Below the pieces are notes generated by a model. The model did no database searches. It was given only the letters and a program-made list of their open reading frames with translations, and was not told the origin of the DNA. 7,387 nt of DNA, taken from positions 1 through 7,387 of the forward strand of contig JAFYTB010000101.1 in assembly GCA_017559045.1 (NCBI GenBank), written 5' to 3'. This document shows, piece after piece, positions 1 through 5,071 of the stretch. This DNA is from Eggerthellaceae bacterium (GTDB lineage: Bacteria > Actinomycetota > Coriobacteriia > Coriobacteriales > Eggerthellaceae). Numbering within the stretch: position 1 is the first letter of the stretch; every line of letters starts with the position of its first letter. A program made the position numbers and the translations under genes.

Positions 1-15
1 CCGAAAGGGTCTCTT

Positions 16-882
16 ATGAAAATCACCGTGCTTCTCGAAAACGCAACCACGTCGGATCGCTTCTGCTCGAAGCACGGCCTGAGCATGTTCATCGAAACTG
101 ACGCTGGTCGCATCCTGTTCGACATGGGACCTGATGCCTCATTTATCGACAACGCGCGTGCTCTCGGCGTCGATGTCACCAGCGCCGATTTCGCCATCCT
201 CTCCCATGGTCATTACGACCATGGCGGTGGCCTGCGCGCATTCATCGAGGAAACCGAAGCCGTCGGTCGCAAGGTCCCTATCTACGCACATGAGCGCGCC
301 TTCGAATCTCATTGCGCGAACACGCCCATCGGCCTGAAGGACATTGGCGTTGATCCGACTCTTCTCGACGAATACTGCGATCGCTTCATCCTTACCGGCG
401 ACTCCCTTGAGGTGGCGGAAGGTCTCGACCTCTTCGCTTCGGTCGAACCCGTCGAGCTCGCACCGCGCTCCAACAAGGTGCTTCTTGAACGCGTTGATGG
501 CGCAGTTGAAAAATCCGAATCACTTGACGACTACACACCCGACGCCTTCGAGCACGAGCAGACTCTGCTCATTCGCGAGGGAGACCGAGTGACCCTCGTC
601 ACCGGATGCTCGCATTGCGGCATCGTCAATATCATGAAGAAGGCCGAGGCGTTAATCGGCGGTCCGCTGCACGCCGTTGTCGCTGGATTCCATTTGATGA
701 ACCCGTCGTCGGGCGAGGTTGAGGATCCCAAAACCGTCAAGGCTGTTGCACAGTTCATGGCCGAGCGACCCACTCGTTACTACACCTTCCACTGCACAGG
801 CCTTAACGCATACAGCCTCCTGCGCGACACGCTTGGAGAACGAGTTAACTACCTCTACACCAGCAGCAGAATCGAGCTGTAA
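16..882 (+). CDS. Metallo-beta-lactamase-fold metallohydrolase (COG1237 type)
   Basis: A 288-residue soluble hydrolase of the metallo-beta-lactamase fold, with no signal peptide or membrane segment, so cytosolic. The metal site is complete: D36 in LFDMG, the HxHxDH motif as SHGHYDHGGG (H64, H66, D68, H69), H200 in GCSHCGIVN, and H226 in GFHL, followed by H259 in HCTG. The KHGLS element near residue 20 together with GCSHxGIVN and HCTG is typical of the COG1237 group. That group is often annotated as a 7,8-dihydropterin-6-methyl-4-(beta-D-ribofuranosyl)aminobenzene-5'-phosphate synthase, after an archaeal member. Its substrate in bacteria is unclear, so I claim a two-metal hydrolase and nothing narrower. 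The start is supported by AAAGGG at 4-9, six bases before ATG. Nothing upstream is visible, so operon membership is unknown. Downstream lies a hairpin and then a convergent gene. Confidence 0.9.
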   Translation: MKITVLLENATTSDRFCSKHGLSMFIETDAGRILFDMGPDASFIDNARALGVDVTSADFAILSHGHYDHGGGLRAFIEETEAVGRKVPIYAHERAFESHCANTPIGLKDIGVDPTLLDEYCDRFILTGDSLEVAEGLDLFASVEPVELAPRSNKVLLERVDGAVEKSESLDDYTPDAFEHEQTLLIREGDRVTLVTGCSHCGIVNIMKKAEALIGGPLHAVVAGFHLMNPSSGEVEDPKTVKAVAQFMAERPTRYYTFHCTGLNAYSLLRDTLGERVNYLYTSSRIEL

Positions 883-898
883 AACAGCGCGAAAGACA

Positions 899-963
899 CG
901 AAGGGCCTGATGCCGGGAGCGAACATCAAAGTTCAATCCAAGCGCCAGGCCCTTCTCGTTTTT
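899..963 (+). terminator. Long imperfect hairpin terminator between convergent genes
   Basis: A perfect 10-bp arm pair, GAAGGGCCTG (900-909) with CAGGCCCTTC (946-955), is followed by a run of five T (959-963). The 36-base interval is itself structured: GC/GC at 912-913 and 944-945, GGA/TCC at 916-918 and 937-939, and GAAC/GTTC at 921-924 and 931-934 around a six-base loop. It sits 17 bases after the hydrolase stop and just beyond the stop of the opposing FKBP gene. On the minus strand the sequence after the stem is only moderately T-rich, so termination of the FKBP transcript here is less certain. Confidence 0.55.
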
Positions 964-975
964 ATCGCAGACTTG

Positions 976-1518
976 TTAGCAATGGCAACCGCAGCCGCAA
1001 CCACCGTCGTGCTCGTGATGGGATGCGTGGTCATGTCCGCCGCAGCCGCAGCCGCAATCTCCCGCATGATCAGCGAAAGCACCCGAACCAGCAGGAAGCA
1101 CTTCAACCAGTTCGATATCGAACGTCAAAGGCTTGCCTGCCAGGAAATGATTGTGGTCAAGATAAATGAAGCCATCCTCAACCTTCATGCAGGTAACCTC
1201 GATGGTCTGGCCTGCCTGAGTCTGAATGGCAACCGGCTGTCCAATCGGCAGCAGCTCCCAACCAGGCATGAGATCGCAAGGGACCTTTTCCACGAAGTCC
1301 TCGCGCCACTCTCCGTAGCCCTCGTGCGGCTCGATGCGGATGGTGCGCTTCTCGCCAAGCTCCATCTCAGCGACAGCGGCGTCGAAACCGACGATCATAT
1401 GGCCGCCGCCCACAACAAACTCCAGCGTCTCGCCATACTCGTAGCTGCTGTCAAACTGCGTACCATCATCGAACCTGCCGATATAGTGAACGCGAACCCT
1501 GCTGCCAGATGCAACCAT
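976..1518 (-). CDS. slyD: SlyD-type FKBP peptidyl-prolyl isomerase with Cys/His metal-binding tail
   Basis: A 180-residue FKBP-family prolyl cis-trans isomerase and chaperone, cytosolic. Residues 1-70 and about 120-140 form the FKBP barrel. Y12, F22-D23, F34, M41-I42, F45 and Y68 line up with the FKBP12 active-site positions. Residues about 72-120 are the insert-in-flap chaperone domain of SlyD-like proteins, closed by NHxLAGKxLTF. The last 30 residues (151-180) hold seven Cys and seven His in two CGCGC-type clusters around a His-rich stretch. This corresponds to the SlyD tail that binds Ni2+ and, in E. coli, supplies hydrogenase maturation; that role here is inferred. AGGAGG lies at 1525-1530, six bases before ATG. 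The DMT transporter gene lies upstream on the same strand, 50 bp away with no T-tract terminator between, so co-transcription is likely. About 58% identical by hand alignment to the FKBP at 2539-2961. The gene symbol is by family, not proven orthology. Confidence 0.93.
   Translation of the reverse strand: MVASGSRVRVHYIGRFDDGTQFDSSYEYGETLEFVVGGGHMIVGFDAAVAEMELGEKRTIRIEPHEGYGEWREDFVEKVPCDLMPGWELLPIGQPVAIQTQAGQTIEVTCMKVEDGFIYLDHNHFLAGKPLTFDIELVEVLPAGSGAFADHAGDCGCGCGGHDHASHHEHDGGCGCGCHC
1337..1386 (-). repeat. Left copy of 50-bp inverted repeat shared by the two FKBP genes
   Basis: The reverse complement of 1337-1386 matches 2671-2720 at 49 of 50 bases; the only mismatch is 1375 against 2682, and 38 bases are identical without interruption. 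Both copies encode the FKBP core, codons 45-61 in each protein, in the same reading frame. Synonymous sites are conserved too, which points to recent duplication or gene conversion rather than protein constraint alone. Confidence 0.9.
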
Positions 1519-1568
1519 CTTTATCCTCCTCGTGAGATCTAAGCGCTCGAAGAGCTTTACTTCCGTTC

Positions 1569-2456
1569 TTACTTTTTCTTATACGCCGCACGCAAAGCGG
1601 GCCACTGATTGTAGACAATGCCGACAAGAACAAGCGCAACGCCAAACAACGTCAGCAAAGAAGGCGTATCGGAGACGATAAGCCATGCGGCCAAAACGCC
1701 GACGGGAAGCTCGCTCGAGGCCATGATGGTCACCACGCCGGATTCGAGCTTGGGACTTGCAAAAGCAATCAGGCCCGTTGGAATAATGATGCCCAGGAAA
1801 GCGAGAAGAAGAGCACACGGCCAAATGAGCGCATCGGTCATCGCCACAAAAACGAACCCGGGGTTCATGAGCGTCGTCATCACGAAACCACCGAAAGAAA
1901 GGCCCATCGTGCGCAACGGCACGGCGAATTCGGTTCCCACACGACCCGACGAGAACAGGAAAAGCGCATAGAACAGAGCGCTGCCCAAGCCGAAGGCAAT
2001 GCCCATCGGATCAAGGCTCGCAATACTCATATCGAAGAGTCCCGCAGCAAACGCAGTACCCAGCAGAACTATGACAACCGCAATGAGGGTGGTTCTATCG
2101 GGAAGCTTACGCGTAGCCACCGCATCGAGAACGACGCCGATCCACACAAACTGAAACAGCAAGGTCAGCGCAACAGCGCTCGGCAGCATGGCTACCGCGC
2201 GGTAATAGCAGAGCGACGTACAAGAAGTAAACAGACCCACAGCCGCAAGCGTAACAAACTCACGCGGCGTTGCAAAAGGAATCCGACGCGCAACCGTAAC
2301 CGCGCCCATAATGAAGAAAGCCAGCAAGTACTGCAGGGGCAGGAAGTCGGCCACATGCACGCCAGCACTTTCCGCAACTTTAATTACGGGCACCAGGAAG
2401 CCATAACTCGATCCAGCGAGAAATACCAGCAATGCATATGTGAGTGTCTTATCCAT
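1569..2456 (-). CDS. DMT-superfamily (EamA domain) transporter
   Basis: A 295-residue inner-membrane protein with about ten hydrophobic segments arranged as two homologous EamA halves (about residues 5-138 and 150-284), the usual layout and length of drug/metabolite exporters such as RhaT/YdcZ/EamA relatives. The second half ends with the typical pattern, ASSELPVGVLAAWL then a short loop and a final Gly-rich helix, and the C-terminus is basic (AYKKK), probably cytosolic. Substrate cannot be read from sequence. The ATG at 2456 has no Shine-Dalgarno sequence before it. Instead, an extended -10 box lies only 11 bases upstream, suggesting a near-leaderless mRNA. It reads divergently from the second FKBP gene and is followed on the same strand by the tailed FKBP gene, probably in one transcript. 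Whether export and metallochaperone functions are linked is unknown. Confidence 0.9.
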   Translation of the reverse strand: MDKTLTYALLVFLAGSSYGFLVPVIKVAESAGVHVADFLPLQYLLAFFIMGAVTVARRIPFATPREFVTLAAVGLFTSCTSLCYYRAVAMLPSAVALTLLFQFVWIGVVLDAVATRKLPDRTTLIAVVIVLLGTAFAAGLFDMSIASLDPMGIAFGLGSALFYALFLFSSGRVGTEFAVPLRTMGLSFGGFVMTTLMNPGFVFVAMTDALIWPCALLLAFLGIIIPTGLIAFASPKLESGVVTIMASSELPVGVLAAWLIVSDTPSLLTLFGVALVLVGIVYNQWPALRAAYKKK

Positions 2457-2467
2457 AACGGAAGGCG

Positions 2468-2476
2468 ATTTTAGCA
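2468..2476 (-). promoter_or_regulatory. Extended -10 promoter for the DMT transporter gene
   Basis: On the minus strand the sequence reads TGC-TAAAAT, an extended -10 (TGn plus a 5/6 match to TATAAT). No good -35 lies 16-18 bases upstream, as is acceptable for extended -10 promoters. A start site about seven bases downstream would leave only about 4-5 bases before the ATG at 2456, which fits the missing ribosome binding site. Confidence 0.5.
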
Positions 2477-2477
2477 G

Positions 2478-2488
2478 AAGAGACTCTT
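2478..2488. repeat. Small palindrome between divergent promoters
   Basis: AAGAGACTCTT has 5-base arms around a central A. It lies almost exactly midway between the two divergent extended -10 boxes (2468-2476 and 2494-2502), where a bound repressor could block both. Short enough to occur by chance; no regulator gene is nearby. Confidence 0.35.
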
Positions 2489-2516
2489 GGGAGTGCTATC
2501 CTGTATCAGTTACATT
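2487..2516 (+). promoter_or_regulatory. Candidate promoter(s) for the tail-less FKBP gene
   Basis: Two readings are possible. One is an extended -10, TGC-TATCCT at 2494-2502, which would give a leader of about 30 bases. The other is TTGGGA (2487-2492), an 18-base spacer, and TACATT (2511-2516), each a 4/6 match. Both lead into the strong AAGGAGG at 2527-2533. I favour the extended -10, but sequence alone does not decide. Confidence 0.45.
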
Positions 2517-2538
2517 CGATCCTATCAAGGAGGATACC

Positions 2539-2961
2539 ATGAGCCTTAAGGGCAAGAACGTCAAGGTCCACTACACTGGCACGCTCGACGACGGCAGCAA
2601 GTTTGACAGCAGCTACGACCGCAACGAGCCGCTGCCCTTCACCGTTGGCGCTGGCATGATGATCCCCGGCTTCGACGCCGCCGTCGCTGAGATGGAGCTT
2701 GGCGAGAAGCGCACCATCCGTCTCGAGCCCGCAGAGGCATACGGCGAGTACGATCCCGCTCGCGTCCTGCAGGTTCCGTGCTCCAACTTCCCGAACTGGG
2801 AGCAGATGCCCATCGGCGAGCCCGTCATGCTGTCCACCCCCTACGGCCCGATGCCGGCAACCTGCCTGAAGGTCGAGAACGAGATGCTCTTCATCGACAC
2901 CAACCACGAGCTGGCTGGCAAGGCCCTGACCTTCGAGATCGAAGTCGTCGAAGTTCACTAA
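2539..2961 (+). CDS. SlyD-type FKBP peptidyl-prolyl isomerase, tail-less paralogue
   Basis: A 140-residue cytosolic prolyl isomerase and chaperone. The N-terminal barrel is close to FKBP12 (VHYTGTLDDGSKFDSS, then IPGFDAAV). Y12, F22-D23, F34, M41-I42, F45 and Y68 sit at active-site positions, then comes an insert-in-flap domain (about 72-118) and the closing NHELAGKALTF strand. It ends at VEVH directly after the barrel, so it lacks the Cys/His tail of the gene at 976-1518 and should not have that Ni-binding capacity. An open frame continues further upstream, but ATG 2539 is chosen because AAGGAGG (2527-2533) lies five bases before it and FKBP homology begins there. The upstream extension runs through the promoter. 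Residues 1-100 align with the paralogue without gaps at about 60% identity. Monocistronic, with a strong terminator 17 bases after the stop. Confidence 0.94.
   Translation: MSLKGKNVKVHYTGTLDDGSKFDSSYDRNEPLPFTVGAGMMIPGFDAAVAEMELGEKRTIRLEPAEAYGEYDPARVLQVPCSNFPNWEQMPIGEPVMLSTPYGPMPATCLKVENEMLFIDTNHELAGKALTFEIEVVEVH
2671..2720 (+). repeat. Right copy of 50-bp inverted repeat shared by the two FKBP genes
   Basis: Partner of 1337-1386, in the opposite orientation (49/50 identical). The two copies bracket a 1284-bp segment containing the 5' ends of both FKBP genes, the DMT gene and the divergent promoters. Recombination between the copies would invert this segment while keeping both FKBP reading frames. 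Confidence 0.9.
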
Positions 2962-2977
2962 TCACACTGCTTAAAGC

Positions 2978-3036
2978 AAAAGGAGCGCTTCGCGAAACGA
3001 GCCCAATCGGTGCTCATTCGCAAGCGCTCCTTTTTT
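2978..3036 (+). terminator. Strong intrinsic terminator, probably bidirectional
   Basis: Arms AAAAGGAGCGCTT (2978-2990) and AAGCGCTCCTTTT (3022-3034) pair perfectly. The stem continues inward as GCGAA/TTCGC past a one-base bulge and GAGC/GCTC. It is followed by T6 on the plus strand. On the minus strand the A-rich left arm gives TTTT, so it can also end the citrate synthase transcript, whose stop lies 23 bp away. Confidence 0.9.
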
Positions 3037-3058
3037 ATTTGAAGGGGGTCGCGGAAGA

Positions 3059-4420
3059 CTATCGCTCTTCGATAGACTTGTACTCGCGGCGCTTCGTATG
3101 AGTGTTCTTGTAAGCCGGACGAATGATGCGCTTGCCCGAGGAGATTTCCTCGAAACGATGTGCAGCCCAGCCGGCCATACGCGCACAAGCAAACAGCGGC
3201 GTGAACAGGTCCTCGGGAATTCCCATCATCGAATAGATGAAGCCCGTATACATATCCACGTTGGCGCACATATCCTTCGATGTTCCCTTTTCGCGCAGGA
3301 TAACCTCGGGAGCAAGACGCTCAATGCGCTTAAGCAGGTCGAACTCAGCTTCGTGCTCCGTGCCCGCTGCGAGCTTCTCCGCGAAGCGCTTGCAGATCAC
3401 CGCACGCGGGTCGCTCTTCGTGTAGACCGCATGACCCATGCCATACACGAGGCCCGTCTTGTCGTATGCCTGCTTGTTCACGATCTTCGCCAAGTACGCA
3501 GCGACCTCATCGTCGCTTTCCCAATTAGCGACCGCCTCCTTAATTTCACGCTGCATAGCAAGAACCTTATGGTTGGCGCCGCCGTGGCGATAGCCCTTAA
3601 GGGAACCAATTGCCGCCGCATACGTGGAATACGGATCAGTGTCGGAAGAGCTCAGCACGCGCGTCGTAAACGTCGAATTGTTACCGCCGCCATGCTCGGC
3701 ATGCACGCACAGCAGAATGTCGAGCATGCGCGCCTCCTCGGGGGTGAAATGGCGATCGGGGCGCAGCATCGAAAGAATGGTTTCAGCCGTAGACTGTCCA
3801 GGAATAAACGGATGAATGATCATCGACTCGCCGTAATAGCGAGAACGCTGAGCGTAGTACGACAGCACCATGATGCGCGGAAGACGGGAAATCAGCAGAA
3901 GCGCCGTGAGCATCTCGTGCTCGGCCGTACGAACTTCAGCATCCTCATCATGGCCGTACAGAAGCAGCACCGACCGAGCGAGCACGTTCATAATGTTCGG
4001 AGACATATTGCTCATGATGGCAGAGGCGGTAAATCCATCAGGCAGATCACGGCGATCGTCAATGAGGGCGACAAAGTCAGCCAACTGCTCTTTGGTGGGC
4101 AGCTCGCCAAGAAGAAGCAGATAAACCACTTCCTCGAATGAATAACGGCGGTCAATCGACTCGTCACCAAGAATGTCATACAGGTCGTAACCACGAAGTC
4201 GCAGATAACCCTCGTCGGCAACCTTCTCGCCGTCGGACATCAGGTATCCGTGAACATTTGAGATATTCGTCATACCGGCAATAACGCCCGTACCGTCGGC
4301 GTTGCGCAGACCACGCTTCACGTCGAAGCGCTCGTAATATTTCGGATCGATCTTGTTGATCCTGTCAAACTCTGCGGAAAGCACGAGATTGCTGAAAGAT
4401 TCTTCGATGCCGTGTGTCAT
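3059..4420 (-). CDS. gltA: Citrate synthase (Si type)
   Basis: A 453-residue cytosolic enzyme condensing acetyl-CoA with oxaloacetate to citrate, the entry step to 2-oxoglutarate and glutamate. The catalytic triad is present: H243 in AEHGGGNNSTF, H279 in RHGGANHKVL and D389 in ANVDMYTG. GMGHAVYTKSDPRA is the conserved substrate-binding segment. A 2-methylcitrate synthase cannot be fully excluded, but no prp genes are nearby. The start is placed at 4420 because AAAGGA (4427-4432) lies six bases before it. In-frame ATGs at 4447 and 4450 have no ribosome binding site and overlap a likely -10 box. It is slightly longer than the roughly 430-residue bacterial norm, mainly at the N-terminus. No other TCA-cycle gene adjoins it; it appears to be a single-gene transcript ending at the shared terminator. 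The gene symbol is by function. Confidence 0.95.
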   Translation of the reverse strand: MTHGIEESFSNLVLSAEFDRINKIDPKYYERFDVKRGLRNADGTGVIAGMTNISNVHGYLMSDGEKVADEGYLRLRGYDLYDILGDESIDRRYSFEEVVYLLLLGELPTKEQLADFVALIDDRRDLPDGFTASAIMSNMSPNIMNVLARSVLLLYGHDEDAEVRTAEHEMLTALLLISRLPRIMVLSYYAQRSRYYGESMIIHPFIPGQSTAETILSMLRPDRHFTPEEARMLDILLCVHAEHGGGNNSTFTTRVLSSSDTDPYSTYAAAIGSLKGYRHGGANHKVLAMQREIKEAVANWESDDEVAAYLAKIVNKQAYDKTGLVYGMGHAVYTKSDPRAVICKRFAEKLAAGTEHEAEFDLLKRIERLAPEVILREKGTSKDMCANVDMYTGFIYSMMGIPEDLFTPLFACARMAGWAAHRFEEISSGKRIIRPAYKNTHTKRREYKSIEER

Positions 4421-4445
4421 GAGGAGTCCTTTCTTCGTTCGGCTC

Positions 4446-4451
4446 ATCATA
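4446..4451 (-). promoter_or_regulatory. Candidate -10 box for citrate synthase
   Basis: The minus strand reads TATGAT, a 5/6 match to TATAAT, about 13 bases upstream of the Shine-Dalgarno sequence; the predicted leader is about 19 bases. No recognisable -35 is found at 16-18 bases. A direct repeat, TAACG-3-TAACG on the minus strand (4482-4494), lies just upstream and might be an activator or repressor site. Confidence 0.35.
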
Positions 4452-4632
4452 GACCCACGTTTTCTCGCTTGGTTTCGCGCACGTTAAAGCGTTAGGGAAT
4501 CGGCATCTCAGTGGATGCACGACGACTCAACGCAGTGCGGTCTTCTTGCTCGGCAGCGCAAAGCAGGCCGCAAAGATGAATCGAATTTTGAATCACTCCC
4601 GTCGAGAGCCCCTTTCCAAGACCTGTTTCCAG
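4452..4632. other. Non-coding spacer between citrate synthase and tRNA promoter
   Basis: Divergent intergenic stretch without a supported gene. The only open frames here lack ribosome binding sites and resemble no family I know. Small elements seen: the CGTTA direct repeat at 4482-4494 and a short hairpin, GCATC (4503-4507) with GATGC (4514-4518). Otherwise I see nothing in it. Confidence 0.6.
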
Positions 4633-4699
4633 TAAATCGAAAAATTTTCTCAATTTGTAAGAAAAAGTTCTTGACACACCCCTACTCAAAGCGCATAAT
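4633..4699 (+). promoter_or_regulatory. Strong sigma-70 promoter with A/T-rich upstream element for tRNA-Arg
   Basis: TTGACA (4671-4676, consensus -35), a 17-base spacer, then CATAAT (4694-4699, 5/6). Transcription would start near 4706, giving a short 5' leader of about 14 bases before the tRNA. Directly upstream, 4633-4668 is strikingly A/T-rich for this DNA, with phased A- and T-tracts, resembling an UP element as at stable-RNA promoters. It also contains a TTTTCT/AGAAAA inverted repeat (4645-4650 and 4660-4665). Confidence 0.88.
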
Positions 4700-4719
4700 G
4701 GCTTTTGCTGTTTCGATGT

Positions 4720-4796
4720 GCGCCGTTACCTCAGCTGGATAGAGGGACTGACTACGAATCAGTACGTCGGGGGTTCGAATCCCTCACGGCGCACCA
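4720..4796 (+). tRNA. tRNA-Arg (anticodon ACG)
   Basis: Full cloverleaf. The acceptor stem GCGCCGT/ACGGCGC is perfectly paired (4720-4726 and 4786-4792). The D arm is CCTC/GAGG, and the anticodon stem ACTGA/TCAGT has loop CTACGAA. The variable loop has five bases, and the T arm has loop TTCGAAT with one G-U pair. The anticodon is at 4754-4756; A34 is expected to be deaminated to inosine so that CGU, CGC and CGA are read. The discriminator A is followed by an encoded CCA (4794-4796). Single tRNA gene, with its own promoter and terminator. Confidence 0.97.
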
Positions 4797-4812
4797 CTTT
4801 AAGCAGCCGCGG

Positions 4813-4848
4813 CCGCAACGACTGGTAGACAGCACGTGCGGTTTTTTT
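4813..4848 (+). terminator. tRNA-Arg terminator
   Basis: CCGCA (4813-4817) pairs with TGCGG (4837-4841); a bulged A and two further pairs (C4819-G4836, G4820-C4835) extend it. The stem is followed by T7 (4842-4848). It lies 16 bases after the CCA end. Confidence 0.75.
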
Positions 4849-4911
4849 ATTGCCATTTATCGGAAAGGAACGTACTTGAAGGTTCGAAAATCGAAGCCTC
4901 ACAGTATGTAA

Positions 4912-4959
4912 TCTTCCGACTCCTCCCTTGCGTTGGCAGTCGGAAGACGACTGCAGCGC
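4912..4959 (+). promoter_or_regulatory. Two overlapping, mutually exclusive hairpins upstream of the Mg2+ operon
   Basis: Helix A: TCTTCCGACT (4912-4921) with AGTCGGAAGA (4938-4947), a perfect 10 bp around a 16-base loop. Helix B: GCAGTCG (4936-4942) with CGACTGC (4948-4954), a perfect 7 bp around GAAGA, extended past a small internal loop by GCG/CGC (4930-4932 and 4957-4959). Both use 4938-4947, so only one can form at a time, the pattern of an RNA switch or attenuator. No T-run follows directly; T5 occurs at 4981-4985. The motifs of the M-box Mg2+ riboswitch are absent. It could instead be a DNA operator, since the promoter is not identified. Confidence 0.5.
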
Positions 4960-5071
4960 GCTTGCCTAAACCATCTGCTCTTTTTCACGCACAAACTCCC
5001 TCTTTAGCTATAGCATGGAGTAGTGCCCGCGATGCACCCGCAAGCGCATGACAACGTTAAGGGGAAAACCC
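4960..5071 (+). other. Leader region of the Mg2+ operon
   Basis: No gene is supported. Seen here: a T5 run (4981-4985), ACTCC/GGAGT arms (4995-4999 and 5017-5021) around the 8-bp palindrome GCTATAGC (5007-5014), and the ribosome binding site AAGGGG (5059-5064), seven bases before ATG 5072. GGG/CCC (5062-5064 and 5069-5071) could form a tiny hairpin over that site. A promoter is not clear: TTCACG-19-TATAGC (4984-5014) and TCGAAA-17-TGTAAT (4884-4912) are both weak, and read-through from the tRNA is not excluded. Confidence 0.45.

Noticed and set aside
910..1542. Long plus-strand open frame (210 codons) opposite the tailed FKBP gene
   Set aside because: It is the mirror of a high-GC gene with clear family motifs and a strong ribosome binding site on the minus strand; its translation is Ala-rich with no recognisable domain.
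2440..2538. N-terminal extension of the tail-less FKBP by 33 residues
   Set aside because: It covers the divergent promoter region and the AAGGAGG site, lacks its own ribosome binding site, and aligns to nothing in the paralogue, which begins at the same point as ATG 2539.
3098..4141. Long plus-strand open frame (347 codons) opposite citrate synthase
   Set aside because: Antisense shadow; citrate synthase with all catalytic residues occupies the other strand.
4720..4796. tRNA-Arg as an integration (att) site of a genomic island
   Set aside because: No integrase gene and no repeat of the tRNA 3' end is found in the window; the flanking genes are ordinary housekeeping types.
4953..4985. Intrinsic terminator made of GCAG/CTGC followed by T5, as the off-state of the leader switch
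   Set aside because: Only four base pairs around an 18-base loop; too weak to call, although a T-run is present.
4850..5071. M-box (ykoK) Mg2+ riboswitch ahead of the Mg2+ operon
   Set aside because: Only a loose resemblance (CTGCAGC...CTTGCC near 4951-4966) to part of the M-box. The conserved GTGAGGCTCCT and CGCTGCTGCCC elements are missing and the hairpins seen have a different layout.
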